Under the pieces are notes generated by a model. That model was not told the DNA's origin. It ran no database searches and saw nothing but the letters and a program-made list of their open reading frames with translations. The translations under genes were made by a program, and so were the position numbers. From MGBC163016 sp964462135 (GTDB lineage Bacteria; Actinomycetota; Coriobacteriia; Coriobacteriales; Eggerthellaceae), in assembly GCA_964462135.1 (NCBI GenBank), contig CAYWWK010000029.1:1-25692 (forward strand): DNA of 25,692 nt. Direction: 5' to 3'. Positions within the stretch are counted from its first letter, which is position 1. Each line of letters begins with the position of its first letter. Of this stretch, positions 7,395 to 13,797 are shown one piece after another.

Positions 7395-8906
7395 ATTGGA
7401 GGCGTAGGTATTCTTGTCCTTCAACATGACATCGTGGGCGCCGCCCTCGACGATGGAGGTGCTGGACACCACCGTCAGCTTCGCCTTCTCCTGAAGCTCG
7501 GGGATGGTGAGGGCCCCGCAGTTGCACATGGTGCTCTTCACCTTCGAGAGCGTGATGGCCACATTGTCTTTCAGAGAACCGGCATAGGGCACATAGGAAT
7601 CGACACCCTCTTCGAAGGTCATGCCCTTCTTGTCGCCACCAAGGTCATACCGTTGCCAGTTGCGTGCGCGGGCGCTGCCCTCGCCCCAGTACTCCTTCAT
7701 GTAGGAACCGTTCACCATCACGCGGTTGGAAGGGCTCTCGTCGAAACGGGCGAAATACCGGCCCAGCATCACGAAGTCGGAGCCCATAGCCAATGCCAGG
7801 GAGATGTGGTGGTCATAGACGATGCCGCCGTCAGAGCAGATGGGGATGTACTCACCGGTTTCACGGAACCACTCATCCCGCGCCTTCGCAACCTCGATGA
7901 CCGCAGTGGCCTGCCCGCGTCCGATGCCCTTCGTCTCACGTGTGATGCAGATGGAACCGCCCCCGATGCCGATCTTGATGAAGTCGGCTCCACAGTTCGC
8001 AAGGAAACGGAAGCCTTCGGCATCCACCACGTTGCCGGCGCCCACTTTGACGCTGTCCCCATAGTGCTCGCGAATCCATTCTAGCGTCAAGCGCTGCCAA
8101 TCCGAATAGCCTTCGGAAGAGTCGATGCAGAGCACGTCAACGCCTGCATCAACCAGGGCCGGGACGCGTTCGGCGTAGTCACGGGTATTGATGCCCGCGC
8201 CCACCATGTAGCGCTTGTGGGCATCCAGCAGCTCATCCGGGTTCGACTTGTGCGAATCATAGTCCTTGCGGAACACGAGGGCGACCAGATGATCGCTTGC
8301 ATTGACGATAGGCAGGCAGTTCAGCTTGTTCTCCCAGATGATGTCGTTCGCCACCTTCAAGGAAGTGTCCTCCGGAGCCACGACGAGCTTTTCCCGTGGT
8401 GTCATGAAGCTGCGCACCTTATCGGTTGCATCCATGCGAGAAACGCGATAGTCGCGGGAGGTCACGATGCCCAGAAGCTTGCCGTGACTGGTGCCATCAT
8501 CGGTCACGGGCATGGTGGAGAAGCCGTGCTCTTCCTTGAGCCTTACCACATCAGCCAACGTCATATCAGGGGAGAGGTTGACATCGGAGGTGACGAAGCC
8601 AGCCTTGTAATCCTTCACGCGACGAACCATGGTCGCCTCATCTTCGATGGATTGCGAACCATAGATGAAGGACAGGCCGCCTTCCGTGGCCAGCGCAACC
8701 GCCATGCGATCATCGGAGACGGACTGCATGATGGCTGACACCATGGGTATGGAAAGGGAAAGCGGGCACTCCTCCGAACCTTTCTTGTACTTTACAAGAG
8801 GGGTTTTCAGCGAAACCTTCGCAGGGATGCAGGTTTCTGGCGAATAGCCAGGGACAAGCAGGTATTCGTTGAAGGTACGTGACGGTTCATCAAAGTAATA
8901 TGCCAT
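7389..8906 (-). CDS. guaB: IMP dehydrogenase, Tritrichomonas-like type with CBS domains
   Basis: Catalyses the NAD-dependent oxidation of IMP to XMP, the committed step of GMP synthesis. The 505-residue protein has the barrel with two CBS domains inserted at about 108-240. The catalytic loop reads GIGGGSICITRE with catalytic Cys320; ordinary bacterial enzymes usually read GIGPGSICTTR. The flap carries ARNWQRYDLGG, including the Arg-Tyr pair, followed by KSTMCNCGALTIPEL and SIVEGGAHDV. These stretches match my memory of the Tritrichomonas foetus enzyme much better than E. coli GuaB. An AGGGGG ribosome site precedes the ATG. The upstream region has a TATAAT box overlapping 11-bp tandem repeats. 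Confidence 0.95.
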   Translation of the reverse strand: MAYYFDEPSRTFNEYLLVPGYSPETCIPAKVSLKTPLVKYKKGSEECPLSLSIPMVSAIMQSVSDDRMAVALATEGGLSFIYGSQSIEDEATMVRRVKDYKAGFVTSDVNLSPDMTLADVVRLKEEHGFSTMPVTDDGTSHGKLLGIVTSRDYRVSRMDATDKVRSFMTPREKLVVAPEDTSLKVANDIIWENKLNCLPIVNASDHLVALVFRKDYDSHKSNPDELLDAHKRYMVGAGINTRDYAERVPALVDAGVDVLCIDSSEGYSDWQRLTLEWIREHYGDSVKVGAGNVVDAEGFRFLANCGADFIKIGIGGGSICITRETKGIGRGQATAVIEVAKARDEWFRETGEYIPICSDGGIVYDHHISLALAMGSDFVMLGRYFARFDESPSNRVMVNGSYMKEYWGEGSARARNWQRYDLGGDKKGMTFEEGVDSYVPYAGSLKDNVAITLSKVKSTMCNCGALTIPELQEKAKLTVVSSTSIVEGGAHDVMLKDKNTYASNS

Positions 8907-8942
8907 GCTTTCCCCCTAGCTCCTCAGTGCCAACGTGGTGTC

Positions 8943-8971
8943 ATTATATAGTAGCCATATAATAGCCATCA
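8943..8971 (-). promoter_or_regulatory. Candidate guaB promoter with two 11-bp tandem repeats
   Basis: A minus-strand -10 TATAAT (8948-8943) has no good -35. Two tandem units on the plus strand, TATAGTAGCCA (8947-8957) and TATAATAGCCA (8958-8968), differ at one base and are spaced exactly one helical turn. They overlap the -10 and spacer, as a repressor or activator site would. The bound factor is unknown. Confidence 0.45.
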
Positions 8972-9048
8972 TGATTATGTTCCGGCCTGATAATGCGAAG
9001 ACCGTCGGCGATCTCACGGGAAAAGGGGCCACCGGAGTCCATGCTCCA

Positions 9049-10482
9049 TCAAGCTTTCAGGAATGCCTCGTATCCGCGCTTCGCTTCGTAGATATCCGCC
9101 TTACTCGTCACTTCCCAAGGGCTGTGCATCGAAAGCACCGGCACGCCTGAATCGATGACGTCCATGCCATACCGCGCGGGAATGTAGGCTATCGTGCCAC
9201 CACCACCTGCATCCACCCGGCCCAGCTCAGCCGTCTGGAATGACACATCCGCCGCCTTCATCACCTTGCGGATGTGGGCCAGGTACTCCGCACGGGCATC
9301 ATTGGAACCACTCTTGCCACGGGCGCCCGTGTACTTGTTGAACACCAGCCCGCATCCCAGATAGGCGGAATTCTTGGATTCGAAGACGCTCTCATAGGCG
9401 GGGTCCACGCCAGCGGACACGTCAGAGGAAAGCATGCGGCTCCGCTTGAGGGCTCGGCGCAAAGGCAGATCACCCGCCTCTCCCGCCAGCGCCATGACCT
9501 CAGCGAAGGTGTTCTCGAAAAAGGACGACTCCATGCCTGTGGCCCCCACGCTGCCAATCTCTTCCTTGTCAACCAGGATGCAGATGGCCGTACGCTCAAG
9601 CATCTCATCCGCCTGCGCCAATTGGGCCACCAGCGACGTATAGGCGCACACACGGTCATCCTGTCCGTAGCCAATGACCATGCTGCGATCGAAACCAAGG
9701 TCACGGGCGTGTCCCGCTGGCACCACTTCCAATTCGGCAGAGAGGAAGTCCTCCTCTTCAATGCCGTATTTCCGCTGGATCAGAGCAAGGGTGTGTTGAC
9801 GAACGGGGTCCTTGTCAGCTTGCGTCGGGTTCTCCGACGATGCGGCCGCATCCCCTTCGCCGGCATCAGCCGCCGCTGCCTGTCGATTGCCGATGAGAAC
9901 ATCCAAGTCCTCTCCCTCGACAACCTCAGAACCCTTCTTCTCCATCTGCTTGTTGCCCAAATGGGGGAGAAGGTCGGTCACGCAGAACACGGGATCGTGG
10001 GGATCGTCTCCTATGCTGATGGGCACCACGCTTCCATCAGTGCGCACGACCACTCCTCTGAGAGCCAGCGGGATGGTGACCCACTGGTACTTCTTGATGC
10101 CACCGTAATAGTGAGTGTCAAGCAGCGTGAAGCCGTCTTTCTCGTAGAGCGGGTTCTGCTTGACATCCAAACGGGGAGAATCGATGTGTGCGCCAAGGAT
10201 GTTCGCACCCTCTTCCATCCTCTGTCGCCCCAACTGCACCAGCATGACAGCCTTGCCATGGGAGGTGGCATACACCTTGTCTCCCGCCTTCAGCGCAGTT
10301 CCTTGGGCTACGGCCTCATCCAAAGGGATGTAGCCCGCTTCCTCAGCCGCCGCCACCGCAGCAGCTGTGCATTCCCGCTCGGTCTTGTTCGCGCTGATGA
10401 AATCCTTGTAAGCCTCGGCAAGCTCATCCACTGCCTTCAGATCCGTTTCGCCATACTTCTTCCAAGCAGATGCTCGCTCCAT
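9049..10482 (-). CDS. M18-family aminopeptidase
   Basis: Cytosolic dinuclear-metal aminopeptidase of the M18 (aspartyl aminopeptidase) family, releasing N-terminal residues from peptides. Expected metal and catalytic residues are visible: His99 in GAHIDSPRLD, Asp275 or Asp276 in GQDDRVCAY, Glu307 and Glu308 in DKEEIGS, Asp354 in SSDVSAGVDP and His453 in SMHSPWEV. The 477 residues fit the family. An Ala/Asp/Glu-rich low-complexity insert lies at about 202-224. AAGGGA precedes the ATG by 8 nt. It is transcribed divergently from rubrerythrin out of a shared promoter region. Substrate preference (acidic residues or broader) cannot be read from sequence. Confidence 0.92.
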   Translation of the reverse strand: MERASAWKKYGETDLKAVDELAEAYKDFISANKTERECTAAAVAAAEEAGYIPLDEAVAQGTALKAGDKVYATSHGKAVMLVQLGRQRMEEGANILGAHIDSPRLDVKQNPLYEKDGFTLLDTHYYGGIKKYQWVTIPLALRGVVVRTDGSVVPISIGDDPHDPVFCVTDLLPHLGNKQMEKKGSEVVEGEDLDVLIGNRQAAAADAGEGDAAASSENPTQADKDPVRQHTLALIQRKYGIEEEDFLSAELEVVPAGHARDLGFDRSMVIGYGQDDRVCAYTSLVAQLAQADEMLERTAICILVDKEEIGSVGATGMESSFFENTFAEVMALAGEAGDLPLRRALKRSRMLSSDVSAGVDPAYESVFESKNSAYLGCGLVFNKYTGARGKSGSNDARAEYLAHIRKVMKAADVSFQTAELGRVDAGGGGTIAYIPARYGMDVIDSGVPVLSMHSPWEVTSKADIYEAKRGYEAFLKA

Positions 10483-10529
10483 GCCAGGTCCCTTCTACTG
10501 CGCTCCCGCATCTTGTCATTTCGCTCACA

Positions 10530-10575
10530 TTTATATCAAAGCGCAGGCTGATTTCAGCCATCGAGTACCTATAAT
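10530..10575. promoter_or_regulatory. Back-to-back promoters sharing a palindrome
   Basis: A 14-bp inverted repeat GGCTGATTTCAGCC (10546-10559) contains both -35-like elements: CTGATT on the plus strand (10548-10553), 16 nt before TATAAT (10570-10575) for rubrerythrin, and CTGAAA on the minus strand (10557-10552), 16 nt before TATAAA (10535-10530) for the aminopeptidase. One regulator bound here would reach both genes. The elements are seen; co-regulation is inferred. Confidence 0.5.
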
Positions 10576-10632
10576 GAGTGAAATCGCTCCTCTGCAGAGC
10601 GTATGGCAAATGATGAACGAAGGAGACGAACC

Positions 10633-11247
10633 ATGCCCATGAAAGTACGTGATGTCACCCCTACCGCCGAGAACTCCACCAACTTCAATATCGTGCCTGA
10701 TGTTGAGACAGTGGTCGGCACCACGCTTGACAACCTGAAGGCGGCCGTGGCTGGCGAAACCGGCGCCAGCGCGAAGTACGCAGAGTTCTCTCGCCTGGCG
10801 AAGGAAGCCGGCTATGATCAGATCTCCCGTCAATTCGCAGCCACCAGCGCAGCTGAGCAGATCCATATCAAGCTGGAAGTAGCTGAAATCCAGAAGAAGG
10901 AACCTGATTACGTACCACCTACGGCAGGGGACACGAAGGGATTCCAGACCGACATCAATCTGATCAGTGGCGCCATGGGTGAGATCTATGAGACCTCTGA
11001 CATGTACCCGAACTTCATCAAGGTAGCCATCGACGAAGGCGAAGCCGGCGCTGAACTGGTGTTCACGCGTGCCAAGCTGGCAGAGTCCGTCCATGCCGAA
11101 CTGTACATGGAGGCATACAACAACATCGATGCTCCTGATGATGACGCCTTCTACCTGTGCCCTGTCTGTGGATACATCCACAAGGGCGACGACTTCGAGA
11201 AGTGCCCCATCTGCTTCGCTCCGAAGTCTGCCTTCAAGAAGTTCTAG
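10633..11247 (+). CDS. rbr: Rubrerythrin
   Basis: Non-haem di-iron protein that reduces hydrogen peroxide in anaerobes, using electrons from rubredoxin or a similar donor. An N-terminal ferritin-like four-helix domain carries Glu ligands in GETGASAKY, AAEQIHIK and ESVHAELY. The C-terminal rubredoxin-like domain has CPVC (Cys176, Cys179) and CPIC (Cys191, Cys194). The mature length is 204 residues. I chose the ATG at 10633 because AAGGAG lies 7-8 nt upstream; the in-frame ATG at 10603 lacks such a site and adds an Arg-rich stretch. An intrinsic terminator follows at 11285. It probably protects the cell's oxygen-sensitive enzymes. Confidence 0.96.
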   Translation: MPMKVRDVTPTAENSTNFNIVPDVETVVGTTLDNLKAAVAGETGASAKYAEFSRLAKEAGYDQISRQFAATSAAEQIHIKLEVAEIQKKEPDYVPPTAGDTKGFQTDINLISGAMGEIYETSDMYPNFIKVAIDEGEAGAELVFTRAKLAESVHAELYMEAYNNIDAPDDDAFYLCPVCGYIHKGDDFEKCPICFAPKSAFKKF

Positions 11248-11284
11248 GACTCAAAACCAAAGCACAACCGCGTTCGTTATCCCC

Positions 11285-11323
11285 AGAACCGCACGTCCAT
11301 TGATGTGCGGTTCTTTGCTTTTT
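11285..11323 (+). terminator. Intrinsic terminator after rubrerythrin
   Basis: A perfect 10-bp stem AGAACCGCAC/GTGCGGTTCT (11285-11294 and 11305-11314) with a 10-nt loop is followed by TTGCTTTTTG, 38 bp after the rubrerythrin stop codon. Confidence 0.85.
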
Positions 11324-11326
11324 GCA

Positions 11327-11396
11327 GCATGCTTCGCATGCAAAGCAGTATGTCTGGGTCGATCTGGGTCGATCTCCGCTTCGCTCGGATCGACCC
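11327..11396. repeat. Nested inverted repeats after the terminator
   Basis: GCATGC-TTC-GCATGC (11327-11341) is flanked by TGCTTT/AAAGCA. Next comes a tandem 10-bp duplication CTGGGTCGAT (11354-11363 and 11364-11373), and then GATCGACCC at 11388-11396, which pairs with GGGTCGATC from either duplicated unit. The symmetry is exact; the function is unknown. Confidence 0.5.
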
Positions 11397-11577
11397 TTAC
11401 AGCTTGAGTTGACCTCTACAGGAGCGTCCCTCGGAGGAATGCTGGGGTTGCAATCTGTCCACTGCTGCCCACCCAGAAGAAAAGTTGATATGCGCCGACT
11501 CAAAGGGAACGAGACCGTTTCGCGCAAGAAGCACATGGTCAACTTGCCTGCGAACTGGCTTCCAAAACGGATTTGAC

Positions 11578-11768
11578 CGGCGTATCGTTACGCCGTGAAA
11601 AGGGGTTCCTCCTCCTTCCCCTTTCTCCTATCGGAAACCGCCCCCTAGGTTTCCCCTTCAAGGCAGCAAGCCTCTCCCCAAGGCCTGCTGCCGCAGATGA
11701 GGACGTGCGCAGACGACACCTCATCTGAACGCCATTGGAGGGCGCTTATCCCCTGAAGCGCCCTCCAA
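11578..11768 (+). ncRNA. Candidate structured RNA: six consecutive hairpins
   Basis: Six perfect or near-perfect hairpins stand in line: CGGCGTA/TACGCCG (11578-11595), AAAGGGG/CCCCTTT (11599-11624), GGAAACC/GGTTTCC (11633-11654), GGCAGCA-a-GCCT pairing with AGGC-c-TGCTGCC (11662-11692), CAGATGAGG/CCTCATCTG (11694-11727) and TTGGAGGGCGCTT/AAGCGCCCTCCAA (11735-11768). The last is the strongest and is followed by CATCTTCTT, which suits a plus-strand 3' end. No RNase P, tmRNA, 6S or SRP signature was found. It could be a small RNA, a leader of the Nudix gene 100 bp downstream, or unrelated repeats. Strand is uncertain. Confidence 0.3.
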
Positions 11769-11868
11769 GGCATCTTCTTGGCAATCGTTCTGGAAACAAT
11801 TCAAGAATCCTCCTGCTGCCTGTCCTCCACTTCGGCTATAACCATCGCTGAATCACAGGAGGCATGCC

Positions 11869-12564
11869 ATGAAACACACGATCTCAACAATCAAAGACGT
11901 CCCCATCCCCCACCTGGAGAATGTCAAGCTGGTAAGCGACGGCTGGCTCAAGAAATACATCCTCACCTATCGGCAGCCTGATGGAACCAGATACGAGTAT
12001 GAGGCCGTGTCGCGCAAGGGACTGAAGGAATACGAGGCTTCCTTGGAGGCGAATGCCGAAGGTGCCGTGCCTAAAGCCGATGCGGTCTGCATCGTGCCCG
12101 TGCTGCCAGATGACTCCCTGCTTCTGATCCGCGAATTCCGCTATGCCGTGAACGCTTGGGTGATAGCCTTTCCAGCAGGACTCATCAAACCAGGAGAGAC
12201 GCTTGAGGATTGCATCAACCGTGAACTTGGCGAAGAGACCGGCTATCGCGTTCGCACCGATTTGGAAGGAAGCGCCCTCGTTCCGCTGCCGCAATCAGGT
12301 CACTCCTCGGTGGGAATGACCGAGGAGAACGTGCGTGTCGTGATCGCCTACGTGGAACCCGATGGTGAACCGCATCCCGCAGACAGCGAACTGATTCAGA
12401 TGTTCTCGTTAGTGCGTGAGGATGCTGGCGCGTTTCTGGATGCGAATGAAGACCTGATAGGCACGCGCTGCCAGCTTCTGCTGGAATCCGTGCGACGCAC
12501 GAACGTGCTGCGCAAGCGTCTGGAACTGGCTCAAAACCCCATCACCAGCAAGGATTTCGCCTGA
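11869..12564 (+). CDS. Nudix hydrolase, ADP-ribose pyrophosphatase-like
   Basis: Predicted cytosolic Mg-dependent hydrolase of nucleoside-diphosphate-X compounds; the ADP-ribose pyrophosphatase group is the nearest match by layout, but the substrate is not proved. The Nudix box at 104-126 fits GX5EX7REUXEEXG exactly (GLIKPGE...RELGEETG). Family context upstream includes LLLIREFRYAVNAWVIAFPAG, typical of the ADP-ribose group. The 231 residues include about 50 at each end beyond the core. AGGAGG at 11857-11862 sets the ATG at 11869. The gene stands alone after the hairpin region and before a decayed segment. Confidence 0.92.
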   Translation: MKHTISTIKDVPIPHLENVKLVSDGWLKKYILTYRQPDGTRYEYEAVSRKGLKEYEASLEANAEGAVPKADAVCIVPVLPDDSLLLIREFRYAVNAWVIAFPAGLIKPGETLEDCINRELGEETGYRVRTDLEGSALVPLPQSGHSSVGMTEENVRVVIAYVEPDGEPHPADSELIQMFSLVREDAGAFLDANEDLIGTRCQLLLESVRRTNVLRKRLELAQNPITSKDFA

Positions 12565-12618
12565 ACAGATGATCCGCCTCAAAGGCTTCGTTGCGAAGGC
12601 TTTGCCCCCGCAATGGGA

Positions 12619-12748
12619 CGAAGGCTGAAGCCTTCGCTACGGATTCGACCAGAACGATTCAGCCTTCGCTATGGATTCGACACGAATGAGTTATCTTCGT
12701 AGCGCAAGCTTTAGCTTGCGACAGGATGAAGGCTGAAGCCTTCGCTAC
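12619..12748. repeat. Short palindromic repeats (REP-like), cluster 3
   Basis: Hairpin CGAAGGCT/AGCCTTCG (12619-12626, 12629-12636) followed by CTACG; half-copy AGCCTTCGCTATG at 12661; an inverted copy CGTAG then CGCAAGCT/AGCTTGCG (12698-12720); and GAAGGCT/AGCCTTC then GCTAC (12728-12748). Stem sequences differ between copies but the two arms change together, so the hairpin is kept. Confidence 0.75.
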
Positions 12749-12785
12749 AGGACTGATCCTCAGTCCTGTTCTTGATTGAGCACCT

Positions 12786-12930
12786 CAAGAGCAGCCTCGT
12801 ATCCGCCGGCCCCATACGCGAGCGATAGTGGTGACTGAAGCACCCGTCTGTGCCTCGATGACCACAAAGGTCATGAGGGCCTTATCACGGGAGATCTTGA
12901 GATTTGCCAGCTTGCAAGGGGTCGTGCCCG
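12786..12930 (-). pseudogene. Truncated, frameshifted copy of a TrpR/YerC-like gene
   Basis: Bases 12786-12819 are identical over 34 nt to 20803-20836, the 3' part of the intact yerC-like gene. Read on the minus strand, the remnant encodes IEAQTGASVTTIARV against IEAQTGASATTIARV in the intact protein. About 17 bases are missing just after this, which shifts the frame before the shared GAGGYEAAL end. The upstream part (KISRDKALMTFVV) aligns weakly with the intact recognition-helix region, and an in-frame stop lies further upstream. There is no start or ribosome site. It appears to be the remains of a duplicated or transferred paralogue. Confidence 0.8.
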
Positions 12931-13132
12931 TCTTTCAACGCACGTTCTTGCTGATTCTAGTAAAGGAATGTCATCCCTTGATCGATGCGAAGGCCGATGC
13001 GGGCATGGATGCCCGTCGATATCCACGGAAACCCGCCTCTGGTTGACGTGGATGCCAATTACACGTCATCTACGGAATGCCTCCCGATCCTGAAGCACGT
13101 TGTCGGCACCCACGAGGCAAGTATCTCTCGAT
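12931..13132. other. Gene-free stretch downstream of torD
   Basis: I see no gene in these 202 bases. Small inverted repeats occur at CGGGCAT/ATGCCCG (13000-13015) and GACGTG/CACGTC (13045-13067), without T-runs. The stretch continues the decayed region that holds the YerC remnant and may be more of the same lost gene. Confidence 0.4.
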
Positions 13133-13738
13133 TCAGGATCCGTCAAGAGGTATAACCAAGAAAGCTTCTGCAAGATCAAGCAAATGATCATAGTAGCCGC
13201 CCGGTACAGCATCATGCACCTTGGCATGGAGAGCTTGCACCCAAGAACCTGGATGGTCATGCACAAAAGCAGACACTGCATTCGCGTTCATCTGCCCAGC
13301 ATCAACGCGACGACACATCTCTGAGAGCGCAAGCAGTTCGATGCCCATATGATCAGCATATTGATTGTTCTGATTGCTGACCTCAAGACCCATATCCCGC
13401 AGGATATCCTGCATGGCAAACGTGGGCTTGCCAAAGCCTACGGTTACACCATCTTCGCGATTCATGGTCTCCCAAGGAGGGGCAGCCGGGGAGGGCGGCC
13501 CGACGAAGAGATGCGTGAACTCAACAGATGCGTCATGGACAGCTTGATCCCCTTGTACCGCGTGGGCTTCTGCCCACTGCGCAAGAGCCCCTTTCGCCTG
13601 AGCTACTGAGGCATCTTCAAGATCAGGGAACGCCAGCCAGAAGGAGGGGTCAAGACCAATGGTCTCTGTCTGCGACATCGGCTTGAGAAGCGAATTGCCA
13701 ATGAACGCACATGCGTCTGCATAGGTCTTCAGATCCAT
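13133..13738 (-). CDS. TorD/DmsD-family molybdoenzyme chaperone
   Basis: Cytoplasmic chaperone of about 201 residues, likely to bind the Tat signal of the catalytic subunit and hold it until cofactor insertion. Family hallmarks are EFTHLFVGPPSPAAPPWE near the middle and YADHMGIELLALSEM, matching the conserved LF-GP-x-PAPPW and E/D-H-x-G-x-E-L elements. It is the last gene of the molybdoenzyme operon, 59 bp after the NrfD gene. I chose the ATG at 13738 because GGGAGGGG lies just upstream; the ATG at 13771 has no such site. No clear terminator follows. Confidence 0.9.
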   Translation of the reverse strand: MDLKTYADACAFIGNSLLKPMSQTETIGLDPSFWLAFPDLEDASVAQAKGALAQWAEAHAVQGDQAVHDASVEFTHLFVGPPSPAAPPWETMNREDGVTVGFGKPTFAMQDILRDMGLEVSNQNNQYADHMGIELLALSEMCRRVDAGQMNANAVSAFVHDHPGSWVQALHAKVHDAVPGGYYDHLLDLAEAFLVIPLDGS

Positions 13739-13797
13739 GGACCCCTCCCTTTCGGTCATTGAAGAGGACATCTATTACATCCCCATTGCTCTGAGCA

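Noticed and set aside
9274..10551. Long open frame antisense to the M18 aminopeptidase, and similar ones antisense to cimA, leuS and the molybdoenzyme
   Set aside because: They mirror the codon bias of strongly supported genes, lack ribosome sites and family motifs.
11490..11576. Small plus-strand reading frame of 28 basic residues just before the hairpin run
   Set aside because: It has only a weak AG-rich upstream site and no recognisable family; a leader peptide is possible but unsupported.
12900..13115. Ankyrin-like scraps on the minus strand, such as TGTTPCKLA and GMTFLY, near the YerC remnant
   Set aside because: The scraps lie in different frames, their spacing does not fit the 33-residue ankyrin period, and stops interrupt them. 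TGTTPCKLA can equally be aligned to the YerC family, so no ankyrin gene is claimed.
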